Shown here: piece after piece, positions 1 to 9,917 of the stretch
Layout of the letters: the number at the start of each line of letters is the position of its first letter
Numbering within the stretch: position 1 is the stretch's first letter
Source of the DNA: Maniola hyperantus
Taxonomy: Eukaryota > Arthropoda > Insecta > Lepidoptera > Nymphalidae
Reading direction: 5' to 3'
DNA: 64,000 nt
Assembly: GCF_902806685.2 (NCBI RefSeq)
Contig: NC_048536.1
Coordinates: forward strand, 3,162,001-3,226,000
Translations under genes and position numbers: made by a program
The notes under the pieces: generated by a model
The model's database searches: none
Seen by the model: only the letters and a program-made list of their open reading frames with translations
Told to the model about the DNA's origin: nothing

Positions 1-1543
1 AATTTAGAAATCTATAAAATAAAATGACTAAATTGACTAACTGACATAATCTCAGAACTTAAGTTTTTGCATTAATATTTTCTCTATACCTAACGTAGAA
101 CCCTAGGCTCTATTTAGAAAGGATTTTCAGGAGTATTCTACCCGAGCGAAGCCGAGATCAGCTACCCTGACAGATATAAGGTCAAGACCAAATTGGCTCT
201 ACACGTCTTGTAATTATTGCTGACAGGGCAAAGGTTTCCGTTATAATTTGAATATACATTAAAATCAACTAACATCATTCAAAACGCTGTAGCACTATAT
301 ACCCGTTCCTAATAACAATAAAATGAACCATCAGGCGTACAGGCGGCGTGTGATCTGCTAAATGATTATGATATTGCTCGGAGCATTAATCCTAACCGTA
401 CGGTAGGTATTGTAACTTCAATGGGATTAGGTCTTGGCGTAAATTGTAAGCGTAGCGTTGCATTTTAAGTTTGTTGTGTTTTTGTATCTAAGATTTTCCT
501 AAGAGAGCACGTAAAGCTTTCGGTTCTGCGCTTGATCTCTCTCCGTTCGTTTCAAATTCTCGTCCCATCGGACTATGAAAGATATATGTTTAGTTATGCG
601 CAGATAGATAATTTCTGTGGAGATTGGCCGCTGTAGCCGAAATTAGGTCGGAAGGACATTATTAGGGTATGTCGTATACCAAGAAATAAAGTTGGAACTT
701 AATATTTACCTGCAAATAATTAAACGAATCCTACGGATTTTAAAAAGGAGTTGTAATCTTAAGTTGCTGAAATGGTGAGCCCTTACCGAAAACACAGCGA
801 CTTGATAGTTAGAACTTAGACGACATCAATTGGATCACTGAAACACCTTGATTAGGAAGAGACTAATGTCTAGCTGTCGACGGCACTGATTGCACCTAAT
901 GTCTTCGTCATATTTGGCGCAGTCGGTAAGATGAGTTTGTTCAGCGATCAATATTCGAAAGTTTCTTGACTAAAAAGAAAGAATTAGAAAGTTTTTTTTT
1001 TTATTACAAATTTCGATTCGTCAAGTGAATCTATACGTACATCGATGTCCACTGCGCATTGGTTTGATTTTAACTTTATTAACAGAAATAAAAATTAGGC
1101 TATATCAACCAATAGACTTTGATTTGAAAAATACTAAATAGAGGAATGAGGTCTATAAAGTTATATATACCCTTAACCTATTAGACCAAGCGTTTTCTAT
1201 TTACTTTATATCAATAGCCGTCATCAAGTTGACTCCCAGTCTAAAATAAAATTATTTTAATAACCACTTTTAAAAGAACATCATTTTTGAAGTGAAAAGT
1301 TGCGAAAAATTGCGGACGAGGGAAAAAGCAGATGTTAAAAAGAAAATAACACTTAAAACGATAAAGCGCAAAAAAGATTTTCAAAAACGAAAGCGCAATT
1401 TAATGCTATGATTTTTGCACTGGACTAAGACAATTTAGAAGAAGTTGTCTAAGTCCACCCTCAGGGTTAGGATTTGTGGCGGAAAAACTTAGTCCATTAT
1501 GGAGTGGGCTGCTCATTAGTTTCTGTTGTTTCTGTTTACTTAC
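1..1543. other. AT-rich DNA, no gene recognised
   Basis: No ORF of note, no splice-flanked exon and no intact repeat are visible. The one recognisable piece is a worn Helitron 3' end at 136-166, which reads CCCGAGCGAAGCCGAG then ATCAGCTA, like the HEL4 terminus with a damaged CTAG. A run of T lies near 993-1004. Confidence 0.6.
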
Positions 1544-1824
1544 TTTCTTAACACTTATAGTCCGCCAACTGTTTCCGAGGAAATAAACAAGTACTCCAAA
1601 AAACACAAAGTTCGCCTTGCCAAGCATCCAAACCCACTCGCCAACTCACTTCTAGCTGCCCCTAGAGTAAAAAGACTAAAACGAGCTGATGTGCTCGATA
1701 TCTGATGAACGTGGGAGCAGTGGCCAATGGCTCCCTCGTTTCTCAATACCAAATTCAGCACAATAAATCTGCTTATAGTCCCCCGACTGATTGCAGATAA
1801 TGACAAGAAGAAAAAAAAAAAAAA
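1544..1824 (+). mobile_element. Jockey-like LINE, C-terminus and 3' UTR
   Basis: An open frame runs about 53 codons to a TGA at 1703-1705 and contains KHPNPLANSLL followed by a basic RVKRLKR stretch. The HPNPL motif near the end is typical of the last part of Jockey-type LINE ORF2 proteins. A 3' UTR follows with AATAAA at 1762-1767 and a poly(A) run at 1811-1824. The rest of the element is missing, as expected for a 5'-truncated insertion. An FB2 MITE begins three bases after the poly(A). Confidence 0.65.
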
Positions 1825-1826
1825 CT

Positions 1827-1991
1827 TATAGTCCGCGACAGGTTGAGATGGCAATCAGGGTATGAGGCGGGGAGGACGTCCTGCACACTCGCACGTCACC
1901 TGCGCTCGCCCGCACTGGGCTAGCGTGGGGGCTGTGCGGGTGTGCGGGGCGTTCCCTCAGCGATTAACATTTAAACCTGTCGCGTACTATA
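1827..1991. mobile_element. FB2 foldback MITE
   Basis: The ends are TATAGTCCGCGACAGG and its inverted partner CCTGTCGCGTACTATA. The centre is a GC-rich imperfect palindrome around GCGGGTGTGCGGGGCG. The outer TATAG suggests TA as target duplication, as in Tc1/mariner-type MITEs, but no transposase is present to prove the superfamily. Other copies: 9295, 13702, 15774, 20368 and 31727, plus stubs at 5412 and 56756. Confidence 0.75.
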
Positions 1992-2550
1992 GTTACTAAG
2001 TATACGATCGGGTATTTTAGAGTCTCATTATACGTACGTTATTCAGTGGTAGCGGATTATTTGGTGTTTAAAAATTGTTGTCTCATTTTAAAACTTCGAG
2101 ACATAGTTTTTTCGTGTTATATACCTATACATAATTATATTATATTAAAGAAGATAAGCACATTATATCCCTGACATATGATTTAATGCCGTCAATACAC
2201 GTATTTAAGCATGGATTAAGTCTATACCAAACGGAACAATGAACCCGCATGTAGCCTTTGAGTGCGTTTCAGAGTTGAATGCAAATATTGAAGCGAACAA
2301 AACATATCCTGTAATCCTTTCAATTCTATTGTATTGAAGAATAACTTAGCAAAATGCATAGAAGAATAACTTCAGCTCTTGAACTATGTTCATATTTTTC
2401 AACAATACTTAATAACAATATTGTAGTGTGAAAATACACACTAAAAGAATATAATTAAACTTTCATTTCTAAGGGTGATTCCACACCTGATCCTTTCGGC
2501 GAACATTTATTACGTATCATCGTTTTAAGCTTGAATCATTTAAAATAGCT

Positions 2551-2688
2551 GAATTTGTTGTGGGCTCTTCTCAGACCTGGGCGCGTTTGGAACCCTCGTA
2601 GCTTTAGCTTTAAGTTTGCGTAATAATTATCACCACTATATCTTACAAATCTAACACCAGACCATCAAAAAGAGTAATTCATTACCTA
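2551..2688 (+). mobile_element. LINE-F 3' end, left part (split by a Helitron)
   Basis: This is the sense 3' end of a repeat that recurs at 5711-5938 (minus), 14540-14690 and 62846-62935. It contains GTGGGCTCTTCTCAGACC and GGAACCCTCGTAGCTTTAG. It stops at CCTA and resumes after the Helitron at 2938 as TTTTGTATAAATC, then TTTGACTTTGACTTTGA, giving the same order as the uninterrupted copy at 14540. The tail of TTTGAC units and the AATAAA-like motif suggest a LINE 3' UTR; the clade is not identifiable here. Confidence 0.6.
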
Positions 2689-2937
2689 CTAGATGATGCC
2701 CGCGACTTCGTCCGCGTGGATTTAGGTTTTTGAAAATCCCGTGGGAACTCTTTAATTTTCCGGGATAAAAAGTAGCCTATGTCCTTCCCCGGGATGCAAG
2801 CTATCTCTGTACCAAATTTTGTCAAAATCGGTTGAACGGTTGAGCCGTGAAAAGCTAGCAGACAGACAGACAGACAGACAGACAGATAGACAGACAGACA
2901 GACAGACACACTTTCGCATATATAATATTAGTATGGA
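2689..2937 (-). mobile_element. HEL1 non-autonomous Helitron, complete
   Basis: Read on the minus strand it starts TCCATACTAATATTATATAT and ends in CTAG. A short hairpin (CGCG...CGCG around the GACGAAGT loop) lies just upstream of GGGCATCATCTAG, the expected Helitron 3' hairpin. A (GACA)n microsatellite of about 12 units lies near the 5' end at 2860-2908. No protein is encoded. The host bases are A at 2688 and T at 2938, the A^T target used by Helitrons, with no target duplication. Confidence 0.85.
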
Positions 2938-2970
2938 TTTTGTATAAATCATTTGACTTTGACTTTGAAA
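2938..2970 (+). mobile_element. LINE-F 3' end, right part with TTTGAC tail
   Basis: Continuation of the LINE-F end interrupted at 2688. It carries TATAAATC and repeated TTTGAC units. Confidence 0.6.
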
Positions 2971-3171
2971 CACATTCAATTTAGTCATACCGTATCATTA
3001 GCTCGGTCGCCCGATAGTATCGATGTACCAGTTGCAGTATTACAGTAGCGACCTTGATAAACTATCAAAATACATCAAATTATTGCAGATCACGCTACGA
3101 GTATCCAATGAGCAGAGACGATCGGGTAATCAGAGATGAGATGGGATTCTGTTCGGGCTAATATCGAATCG

Positions 3172-3350
3172 CGACCTCGCACCGGAAAGTGCAATGTTGG
3201 AAGATTCGACCCCACTAGGTGGACAGACGCCATCAAACGAGTCGCAAGGAGCTGATGGATCCAGGCAGCGCAAGAATATAGTGTGTGGAAGCCCTTGGAA
3301 GAGACCTATGTCCAGCCGTGGACGTCTATTGGTTGATGATGATATTTATG
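3172..3350 (+). mobile_element. RTE-clade LINE, C-terminal coding fragment and tail
   Basis: The frame starting at 3172 reads RPRTGKCNVGRF, then TRWTDAIKRVA, then one in-frame stop, then WIQAAQEYSVWK, ending EETYVQPWTSIG and TGA at 3334-3336. This matches the usual end of lepidopteran RTE-type endonuclease/reverse transcriptases (RWTDDI, then WIQAAQDR, then YVQQWTS). A GATGATGAT tail follows. The stop codon and missing upstream part mark a dead copy. Confidence 0.8.
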
Positions 3351-3817
3351 TTATCGGATCGGTGTAGGTATCAAATATTTCACCTCCGAACTATCACATG
3401 GTCGTGATCGCATCGAGGTTACGTACCGGCAAGCGTGATCGTCGAATAACGCACATCTGAACTCACCCTTAGGTACATGGGAAAACAAAATTGGTAAAAT
3501 TGTTACCTGTTAAGCCTGGGGCTTTACAAGAAACAAAAATTAAAACTCAAAATAACCGGGCGGGCTGTTCATAACAAGAAAGATGATTTTTTTGCTCAAG
3601 ATGGAAAGATCGCATTAAAGTTTAGAAATTCTAAACAGAATGAAATGAAAGCGAGAGAAGTTATAAACGAGTTCTTTTTCGAGAAACTTCGGAAAGCTTT
3701 CTGTTGTCAACTTAATTTTCTTAACCGCATAGGTTTTTTTCTATTTTCTCTGACAGTGCGGACAGAAAAAAGCGATGACTTCGAGTTCCTATTCGGGGCG
3801 TCAGGAGTTCGATACTA

Positions 3818-3902
3818 ACCCATCGCCGGCCCATACTGAGCACACATCTCCTATCAGAATGAGAAAAGGTTTGGTCACAGTCCACCACCGTTGGTCAAGT
3901 GT
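3818..3902 (-). mobile_element. SINE-A 3' fragment
   Basis: Contains the complement of the SINE-A 3' region (CCCATCGCCGGCCCATACTG, then CACCGTTGGTCAAGTG). The tRNA head is absent. Confidence 0.6.
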
Positions 3903-3966
3903 GATCTATGTGTCAACTGTCATGTCAAAAGTATGGTTTACCCGTGGATTAAAAGGACTAAAAAAA

Positions 3967-4184
3967 TCCATACTAATATTATAAATGCGAAAGTGTGTCT
4001 GTCTGTCTGTCTGTCTGCTAGCTTTTCACGGCACAACCATTTAACCGATTTTGACGAAATTTGATACAGAGGTAGCTTCTATCCCGGGGAAGGACATAGG
4101 CTACTTTATATGCCGGATCTAAGAGTTCCCACAGAATTTTTAAAAACCTAAATTCACGCGGGCGAAGCCGCGGGCATCAGCTAG
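3967..4184 (+). mobile_element. HEL1 non-autonomous Helitron, complete
   Basis: Starts TCCATACTAATATTATAAAT and ends GCGGGCATCAGCTAG. The 3' hairpin is CGCGG, loop GCGAAG, CCGCG. The bases outside are A at 3966 and T at 4185. The flanks (3895-3960 and 4186-4275) resemble arms of the TGTCAACTGTCATGTCAAAAG foldback family also seen at 8051-8218, so the target was probably another MITE. Confidence 0.85.
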
Positions 4185-4346
4185 TCTAGTGTAATATAAT
4201 GCGTAAAACATAGTTAAGCGTGAGGAGTCATTTTGTACGGACTATAACTAAAGTACTTTTGACATGAAAATGTATGAACTATAATAAATAATATACACAT
4301 TGAAATATTGTAGAGTCAGAAACCCGAGTTCTAAAGATTATAATTG

Positions 4347-4530
4347 TACAGTACGGGGCAGAAAGTAATGTACATCGACATTTAGAAGGAGATAGCAGAT
4401 TTGTAGAGCGTTGTCCCTGTCATTGAGACCGACAAAACGTCATATTGGTATGAGTGACAGAGACGACGCTCTACAAAGCCAAAATGTCATTCTAAAGGCG
4501 GATGTACATTACTTTTTGTCGCGTACTGTA
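4347..4530. mobile_element. FB1 foldback MITE
   Basis: Palindromic over its full length: it begins TACAGTACGGGGCAG and ends CGCGTACTGTA, with inner arms TAATGTACATCGAC and TGTACATTACTT and TTTGTAGAGCGTTGTC matched by GACGCTCTACAAAG. TA is the likely target duplication. Other copies: 7501, 19086, 34058 (half), 35948 and 43563. Confidence 0.8.
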
Positions 4531-4842
4531 ATTATTATGTAAATGCCGAAAAGTCTCACAACTTTTAATTACTGTTACGAAGATACTCATATATTCATTT
4601 GTTTTCGGCTTCCCTCTCTTGTTTCGTGTATTGTTGGAGTTTTAAAAAACCTACATAATTCATTTCTTTAACGTCTACTTAATGTTTTAGACGATTGAGA
4701 TGTTTTTCATAATAATGCTAAAGTTTTACGTATCTCAATGTTGTAGACATGATTGTTTCGGAAGATAATAACCATGTTGTAATTGTTTATTATCTTATTA
4801 TCTTACGTATCTTCAATTCAATTCCTAATTATTTGCTTTTAG

Positions 4843-4912
4843 GTGTTCCAGCTGGGCACAGAGTGTTTCGCCAGTGTCACGTTTATGGAGAAGGCACGAA
4901 GGAGATTGTTCG
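4843..4912 (+). other. candidate internal exon (weak)
   Basis: A pyrimidine-rich acceptor (TTATTTGCTTTTAG) ends at 4842 and a donor-like GTGAGAG starts at 4913. All three frames are open over the 70 bases; the frame starting at 4843 stays open to a TGA shortly after 4935. None of the translations is recognisable. A 3'-end-like stretch with AATAAA follows at 5040, so it may instead be part of a terminal exon or of a LINE tail. Confidence 0.25.
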
Positions 4913-4920
4913 GTGAGAGC

Positions 4921-5062
4921 TGTTGTACAGTTAAATTTTGAATATCTACATCTTATGTATCTTAATGTATGCTTTATAATGTAAATTTTATTTTATTTTA
5001 TTGTAATTTTTAAATGTGTTTATGGGTTTTATGCCTGACAATAAAAAACTATTATTATTATA
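4921..5062 (+). mobile_element. LINE-like 3' UTR with ATT tail
   Basis: The stretch reads TTTATGCCTGACAATAAA followed by ATTATTATTAT. A polyadenylation signal (5040-5045) followed by a short microsatellite is the usual form of a CR1/L2-type LINE terminus; a host 3' UTR is the alternative. Confidence 0.4.
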
Positions 5063-5218
5063 TTCTTTTTTCTTTTTAGATTACTCAGCTGTGAGAAAAG
5101 TAACATTTTGATACTGTAGTCTTACATATATATCTAGGACTTATTAAAGACTAGTGTTACACACACACAAGCATCGCAATCCGACTGGTCAACTATTTTA
5201 AACATATTGTACTACAAG

Positions 5219-5384
5219 TCCCGCAAATTACTAATGTGCGTGGCCGCCATTTTAGTGACGTCAGCATTAGACTGAAGTTTCGAGCTAATAATATGGTCGA
5301 ATTCGAATATAGTCAAATGACGTAAAAATGACGTAATTTCAATGTTAATGAGACATGGTTACAGCGCAATAGCAATTTGCGGGA
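5219..5384. mobile_element. foldback MITE (TCCCGCAAATT arms)
   Basis: The left end TCCCGCAAATTACTA is mirrored by AGCAATTTGCGGGA at the right end. The interior holds GGCCGCCATTTTAGTGACGT and repeated GACGTAA motifs. No coding capacity. Confidence 0.55.
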
Positions 5385-5411
5385 ATTATATTACTTATTA
5401 TTACGTATAAA

Positions 5412-5442
5412 TGTTACGCGACAGGTCGAGATGGCAACCGCT
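5412..5442. mobile_element. FB2 stub
   Basis: One arm only (TTACGCGACAGGTCGAGATG); the partner arm is missing. Confidence 0.5.
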
Positions 5443-5482
5443 TACTACTTATAGTGTCGTCCAGGAGAAAGATTATTTTTAA

Positions 5483-5690
5483 CTAGCTGATGCCCGCTAC
5501 TTCGTCCGCGTGGGACCTTTTTGATTTCTGGAATAAAAGTAGCCAGTGACTCTGCAGGTTTTTTTCTTTATTTACCTATGTAAAAAGATAACGAACGATA
5601 CGTTGCTCCGTTGCGGCGTGATTGAAGGACAAACCAATAAACAAACACACTTTCGCATTTATAGGTAGGTACCTACTATGAGTAGTGATT
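5483..5690 (-). mobile_element. HEL3 Helitron, diverged
   Basis: On the minus strand it ends GGGCATCAGCTAG, with CACGTC-type body and TTTGTTTATTGG units near the 5' part. The 5' terminus is altered by a GGTAGGTACCTACTA insertion near 5665-5680, so the exact start is uncertain. Confidence 0.65.
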
Positions 5691-5710
5691 CCTTACTCTG
5701 TATCTTATTA

Positions 5711-5938
5711 TCAAAAAAAAAAAATTCAAAGTTCAAATAATTTATTCAAAATAGGTAACAAATTACTCATTTTGATTATCAGTTGTTGGATTTGCAAGAT
5801 ATAGTGGTGATAATTATTACGCAAACTTAAAACTAAAGCTACGAGCGTTCCAAACACGCCCAGGTCTGAGAAGAGCCCACAACAAACTCATCAAATTCTC
5901 TTTTATGCTTTTTGTATGCTTAGTAAATAAAAACTGTA
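5711..5938 (-). mobile_element. LINE-F 3' end
   Basis: Reverse orientation copy of the repeat at 2551. It carries CCCAGGTCTGAGAAGAGCCC and, toward 5711, an A-run preceded by TCAAAGTTCAAATAATTTAT, the complement of the TTTGAC tail. Confidence 0.6.
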
Positions 5939-6119
5939 TTTGAACGATTCCAGTTCATAAAATTATGCAAACCTCAGTTCGCGCGTTGTTTATTTAGAAG
6001 AACGATTCAACACAACGCGTTCCATTTTAATCCGATTTCATGTTTTTACAGAACGGTTTTATTATTTTTCAAACATAGTAAGTACATAGTAAGTACTGTC
6101 GAGCTCGTAGTTTTAAGCT

Positions 6120-6235
6120 TACCTAGTTTTAATTTTTTTTAATTTGTAACATTTGGTTTGTATGTTTTGCTTTTCTTTTTTTTGTATTTTCTTGTTTTGT
6201 GAGCTGAATAAACTTTTATTTATTTATTTATAGAT
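6120..6235 (+). mobile_element. LINE-like 3' end with TTTA tail
   Basis: A T-rich stretch leads to GAGCTGAATAAACTTTTATT with AATAAA at 6205-6210 and then TTTA repeats. Clade unknown. Confidence 0.4.
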
Positions 6236-6684
6236 ATTGTTTTTTTGTGATCACAACTATTTCATTGCAAACGATAAAACTATGTAAAACTGGAATTTTT
6301 CGTGATTCTGATTATTAAGCTGTTAAAATTGACATGGCAAGTTATAAGCAATAAGGAGTTGCAGCCCACATTTTTTTTTTGTTCGGAATGACCTGTCTAG
6401 TGCGTAGTTAGATAAAAGTCGTTGGTGTCAAACAATATTAATTGGGTATTCTATACAGACGAAATTTGGCTATTTTTGTCGCTCTCTAATAAAATTTGGC
6501 CGCATGTCTACGACCTTTTATCATTTTAATTTATCGCAGACTATGGCTTACCGTCTGGTGCTAACAAATTAAGCTGATGGAATTTTTGATGGTATGTATT
6601 TTGCATGTAAATTGTAGACTAACTAGTTTGATGACCTCGTGACATCCACATTATAATTGGGATGGGACCTATGTCAAAAATACC
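6236..6684. other. no gene recognised
   Basis: Ordinary AT-rich sequence with a T-run near 6370-6379. No repeat end or coding signal seen. Confidence 0.5.
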
Positions 6685-6745
6685 ATCATGATGAACCCAT
6701 GACCGGCTCATTACAGAGCACGGCTCTCCTCTCAGAATGAGAAGT
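6685..6745 (-). mobile_element. SINE-A 3' fragment
   Basis: Matches the complement of the SINE-A tail and 3' body (CATCATGATGAACCCATGAC, then CTCTCAGAATGAGAAG). Confidence 0.55.
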
Positions 6746-6927
6746 ACTATACCTACGAGAATACGAAGTAGTAATTTGAAACGGGGTAAAAAAAGTACCT
6801 ACCTAACATAAGTATAAGAACATAGCTATATTTAACATAAGCAAGTATAGGATAACGTAAATTGACCGTCCCTTATTTTCCAAAACTTCCCGATTGTTAA
6901 GTAAGTGCTTTTAGGTATTTATATGTA

Positions 6928-7183
6928 ACTAATGTCCGAGACTCCGTCCATGTGAATACTATAGGTTTGATTTTATAAAAACCGATTTTAAACGATTAAG
7001 GTTATATTAAAAACCCCTAGAAACTTTTTGAATTTCGGGGTCAAAAAGTAACCTATGTCCTTTTTTGGGAAGCAAGCTATCTCTGTGCCAAATTTTATCA
7101 AAATCGATTAGACGTATCGATGGGCCGTTAAAAGCTAGCAGATAGAAAGACATATACATTCACATTTATAATATTAAGTATGT
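6928..7183 (-). mobile_element. HEL1 Helitron, old degenerate copy
   Basis: The order of HEL1 blocks is kept (GTCCGAGACTCCGTCC, AAAAAGTAACCTATGTCC, GCAAGCTATCTCTGTGCC, AAAGCTAGCAGATAG) but the 3' end reads CTAATG instead of CTAGATG, and the GACA repeat has decayed. Confidence 0.65.
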
Positions 7184-7500
7184 CCATTGTCCATACTTAA
7201 TATGTACATATGTGTGAGCTAAAAACAGAAAACATTCAAGCAACCCTCGAGATTTTTAATAGATTTTACAAACAACAGTGTATTTTTAATACCTATTTGT
7301 GTCCCATTATTAAGTTTCGAGGCTTATTCAAGACTGCTGCGGGATGGCGGGTGAATACGAAATTAGAATTGTGTCCCAACTTTTACACGTGCTTGCGTAC
7401 CGAGGCACTTGAAAAATTGCGAAGTAACCCTGTATATTGAAGTCACCTAGACTACGGTAGATATATTAGACTTATATTGCAAGTTTAACAACAGAGTTCA

Positions 7501-7682
7501 TACAGTACAGGCCGAAAGTAATGTACATCGACCTTTAGAATGACATTTCGGCTTCGTAGAGCGTTGCTGTCTCTGTCACTAATACCTACAATATGATGTT
7601 TTGTCGGTCTCAACAACAGGGACAGCGCTCTACAAATCTGCTATCTCCTTCTAAAGGTCGATGTACATGGCCGCGTACTTAA
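7501..7682. mobile_element. FB1 foldback MITE
   Basis: Starts TACAGTACAGGCCGAAAG and ends at CCGCGTACTTA; the TTACTTTC block of the right arm is deleted. Confidence 0.75.
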
Positions 7683-8050
7683 TAGTACCTCATAGGTATT
7701 GAAGGCTCACGTTTTAATCAATAGCGACTCTGTTAAGATGCAATAAAGTGCAATTCAGTTCGCACAGTGCTGCAGTCGAAAATTTAATAAACGCATCTCT
7801 TTCTATCGCGTAAAATAAATTAGTGGCGTAAACGGGCGTTCCGCCGTGGGTATACTTATATGTATATTGAAGGTCACACGAACAATACGTTATTCTATTC
7901 TATTCTGTATCGCTATACCCTACCAGTAGATATATTAAAATACTATACAGTCGCGTTTGGTATACTTGCGCCTGTATCGCTACAAAAATGTCTCTATTGA
8001 GTTCAAGTCCTAATGTTTTCAAAAACTTCTATACAGTCCGCACATTCAGA

Positions 8051-8218
8051 ACTCACCATATCTGCTCCATGTGTCAACTGTCATGTCAAAAGTACGATTT
8101 TAGTCCTTAACTAGCAGTCAGTCAGTCAGTCACCTTTTCCTTTTATATATTAAGATTTAAGGGCGAACTGTATTTTTGACATGACAGATGACACATAGAG
8201 CAAATATGGCGAGTGAGT
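8051..8218. mobile_element. foldback MITE carrying a 45-bp Helitron
   Basis: The left arm (8051-8110) has ACTCACCATATCTGCTC and TGTCAACTGTCATGTC; the right arm (8156-8218) is its inverted match ending GCAAATATGGCGAGTGAGT. The loop position is occupied by the Helitron at 8111-8155. Related fragments lie at 3895-3960, 38755-38875 and 45918-45955. Confidence 0.65.
8111..8155 (-). mobile_element. HEL2 micro-Helitron (two ends only)
   Basis: On the minus strand it begins TCTTAATATATAAAAGG, continues through four TGAC units, and ends at once in CTAG. Host A is at 8110 and T at 8156. The body and 3' hairpin of HEL2 are absent, leaving only 45 bases. Confidence 0.7.
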
Positions 8219-8230
8219 TCTCAAATTTAT

Positions 8231-9037
8231 GCATTACAGACAGATTACAGATGATTTTTTAAGCTAAGCAGTTTTTTTTGCGTTAAAATCGTCAGTATAT
8301 TAAAATATTTAAGCATGTCAAACTCATGAATCATCATACATCATTCCCGATTTGACAGAATAATATGTTTAACCAAATTATCGTATGTAAATGAACTTGC
8401 AAAGTAAACGAAACGTGATCGTGATGTAATCCATCAAAGCATACATAAAGGTACGTTTACACGGGCAATGGGATTTCCGCAATTCCAAGCAATTTAGTCA
8501 ATTATGACGTCACGACCACATGAAGCAATTTACTGCAATACCCAGCAAAACCTGCAAAATTTCAGCAATGTTATGCGAAATAATTGGGTATTAGTACTAC
8601 ATATAAATAAATAATTTTTCAGTGATTATAAAATAGAGGGTCTTCCAAAATACGTAAAATCCACGTCCTTTGTTTGTTTCAAGTGTAATAACCATTTTAA
8701 ATTATCGATTAAACTAAAAAAGTACGTCATTATGACGTGACGTCACATTCCATTCCAGTGTTTCATAGTATAATCTCGCGTACTAAACGCGTGTTTTGAC
8801 GTTTGATAAAAAGTTGTCAAACACCGTATTGCTCAGCTTATTGCTCCAGATCGATCCATACGTGTTGTCGAGCAACAATTGGTTAAAGATTGAACATGTA
8901 CCTAAGCGCACCATTACACGGAGAGAATAGAATCTGTTACATAGACATAATCAGGCCAAAACGGACTTTCCTGTCAGCGTGTTTCCACAGTCACTGATTC
9001 GCTTCGTCCATTTGAAGCGGCATCACAACCAGCGTTA
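8231..9037. other. no gene recognised
   Basis: A stretch starting GGTACGTTTACACGGGCAA near 8451 looks like a transposon end, and several ACGTCA/TGACGT motifs follow, but no matching opposite end was found. Confidence 0.4.
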
Positions 9038-9180
9038 ACTCAGTGTCTAACACTGAATGATAGCCACCGAGCTCATTTGACATTGGTTGGTTCTACACTG
9101 CTGCTTCATTGAGTGATATTAAAATATGTTTTCGTAGAAAACCGTCAATGGTTTGAAAATAAATGTCAAATGCATTATCT
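9038..9180 (+). mobile_element. TIR element (ACTCAGTGTCTAACACTG), left part
   Basis: Shares its first 140 or so bases with the complete copy at 36819-37193. The right part and right TIR are missing. Confidence 0.6.
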
Positions 9181-9294
9181 GGATATACCTCAATTAATTA
9201 GTCAATGAGTTAGCTAATCAGGAGCTCTGAGTCCCTTGCGAGCCAACTTTCAAAACAATTTTTTTTAGTGGCAGCCGGCAGATTTTGAGTAGGT

Positions 9295-9410
9295 TATAGT
9301 ACGCGACAGGTCGAGATGGCAATCGGGGTGGGGACGGCCCCATACATCGGTGCGGGATAGCGCGGGTGACGTGGCTCATACCATGATTGCTATCTCGAGC
9401 TGTCGCGTAA
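9295..9410. mobile_element. FB2 foldback MITE, short form
   Basis: Arms TATAGTACGCGACAGGTCG and ATCTCGAGCTGTCGCGTA enclose about 75 bases of GC-rich interior. Shorter than the 162-bp copy at 13702. Confidence 0.75.
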
Positions 9411-9664
9411 TCACGCGTATTACATACAGGAATGACAATGACATTTACTGTAATAATTCTGAAACGACTGTATAATGGAATTATAAAGCAGTTTTCCACA
9501 CACAATATTTTAATTATGCATTTTGTGATTCTGTAATCGAATTTTGTGTCATTAACAAAATGTAATTATGTAAATTGTACATTTTGAGCGCATCAAGTTT
9601 ATCTGCGTCATAAATTTAATACAATTATTATTAATAACAAATTTTATTATTATTAGTAACCAGA

Positions 9665-9873
9665 CTATATATACTAATATTGTAGATGTAAAGTTTGCAA
9701 GTTTGTTTGTAGGGGTAACCTCTGGAAGTACTGAACCGATTTTGAAAATTCTTTCACCAGTAGAAAGCTACATTATTCTTGAGTGACATAGGCTATATTT
9801 TATTTCAAAAAAATTAGAGATCCTTACAAAATTTGTGATAAACTACCCGTGCGAAGCCAGGGCGGGTCGCTAG
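9665..9873 (+). mobile_element. Helitron, family related to HEL4
   Basis: Contains ACTGAACCGATTTTGAAAAT and ends CGAAGCCAGGGCGGGTCGCTAG before a T. The hairpin stem is CCCG/GGGC. The 5' end near TATATATACTAATATTG is less certain because the TC is not evident. Confidence 0.6.
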
Positions 9874-9917
9874 TAGTTCATGATCATAATGAAAACACTC
9901 CATTCCAATACTCAATG

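Noticed and set aside
2860..2908. Regular GACA repeats resembling a CRISPR-like or satellite array
   Set aside because: They are the microsatellite inside each HEL1 element; there are no spacers and the DNA is eukaryotic.
8451..8885. Possible TIR transposon starting GGTACGTTTACACGGGCAA
   Set aside because: No matching inverted end found; kept only as a remark.
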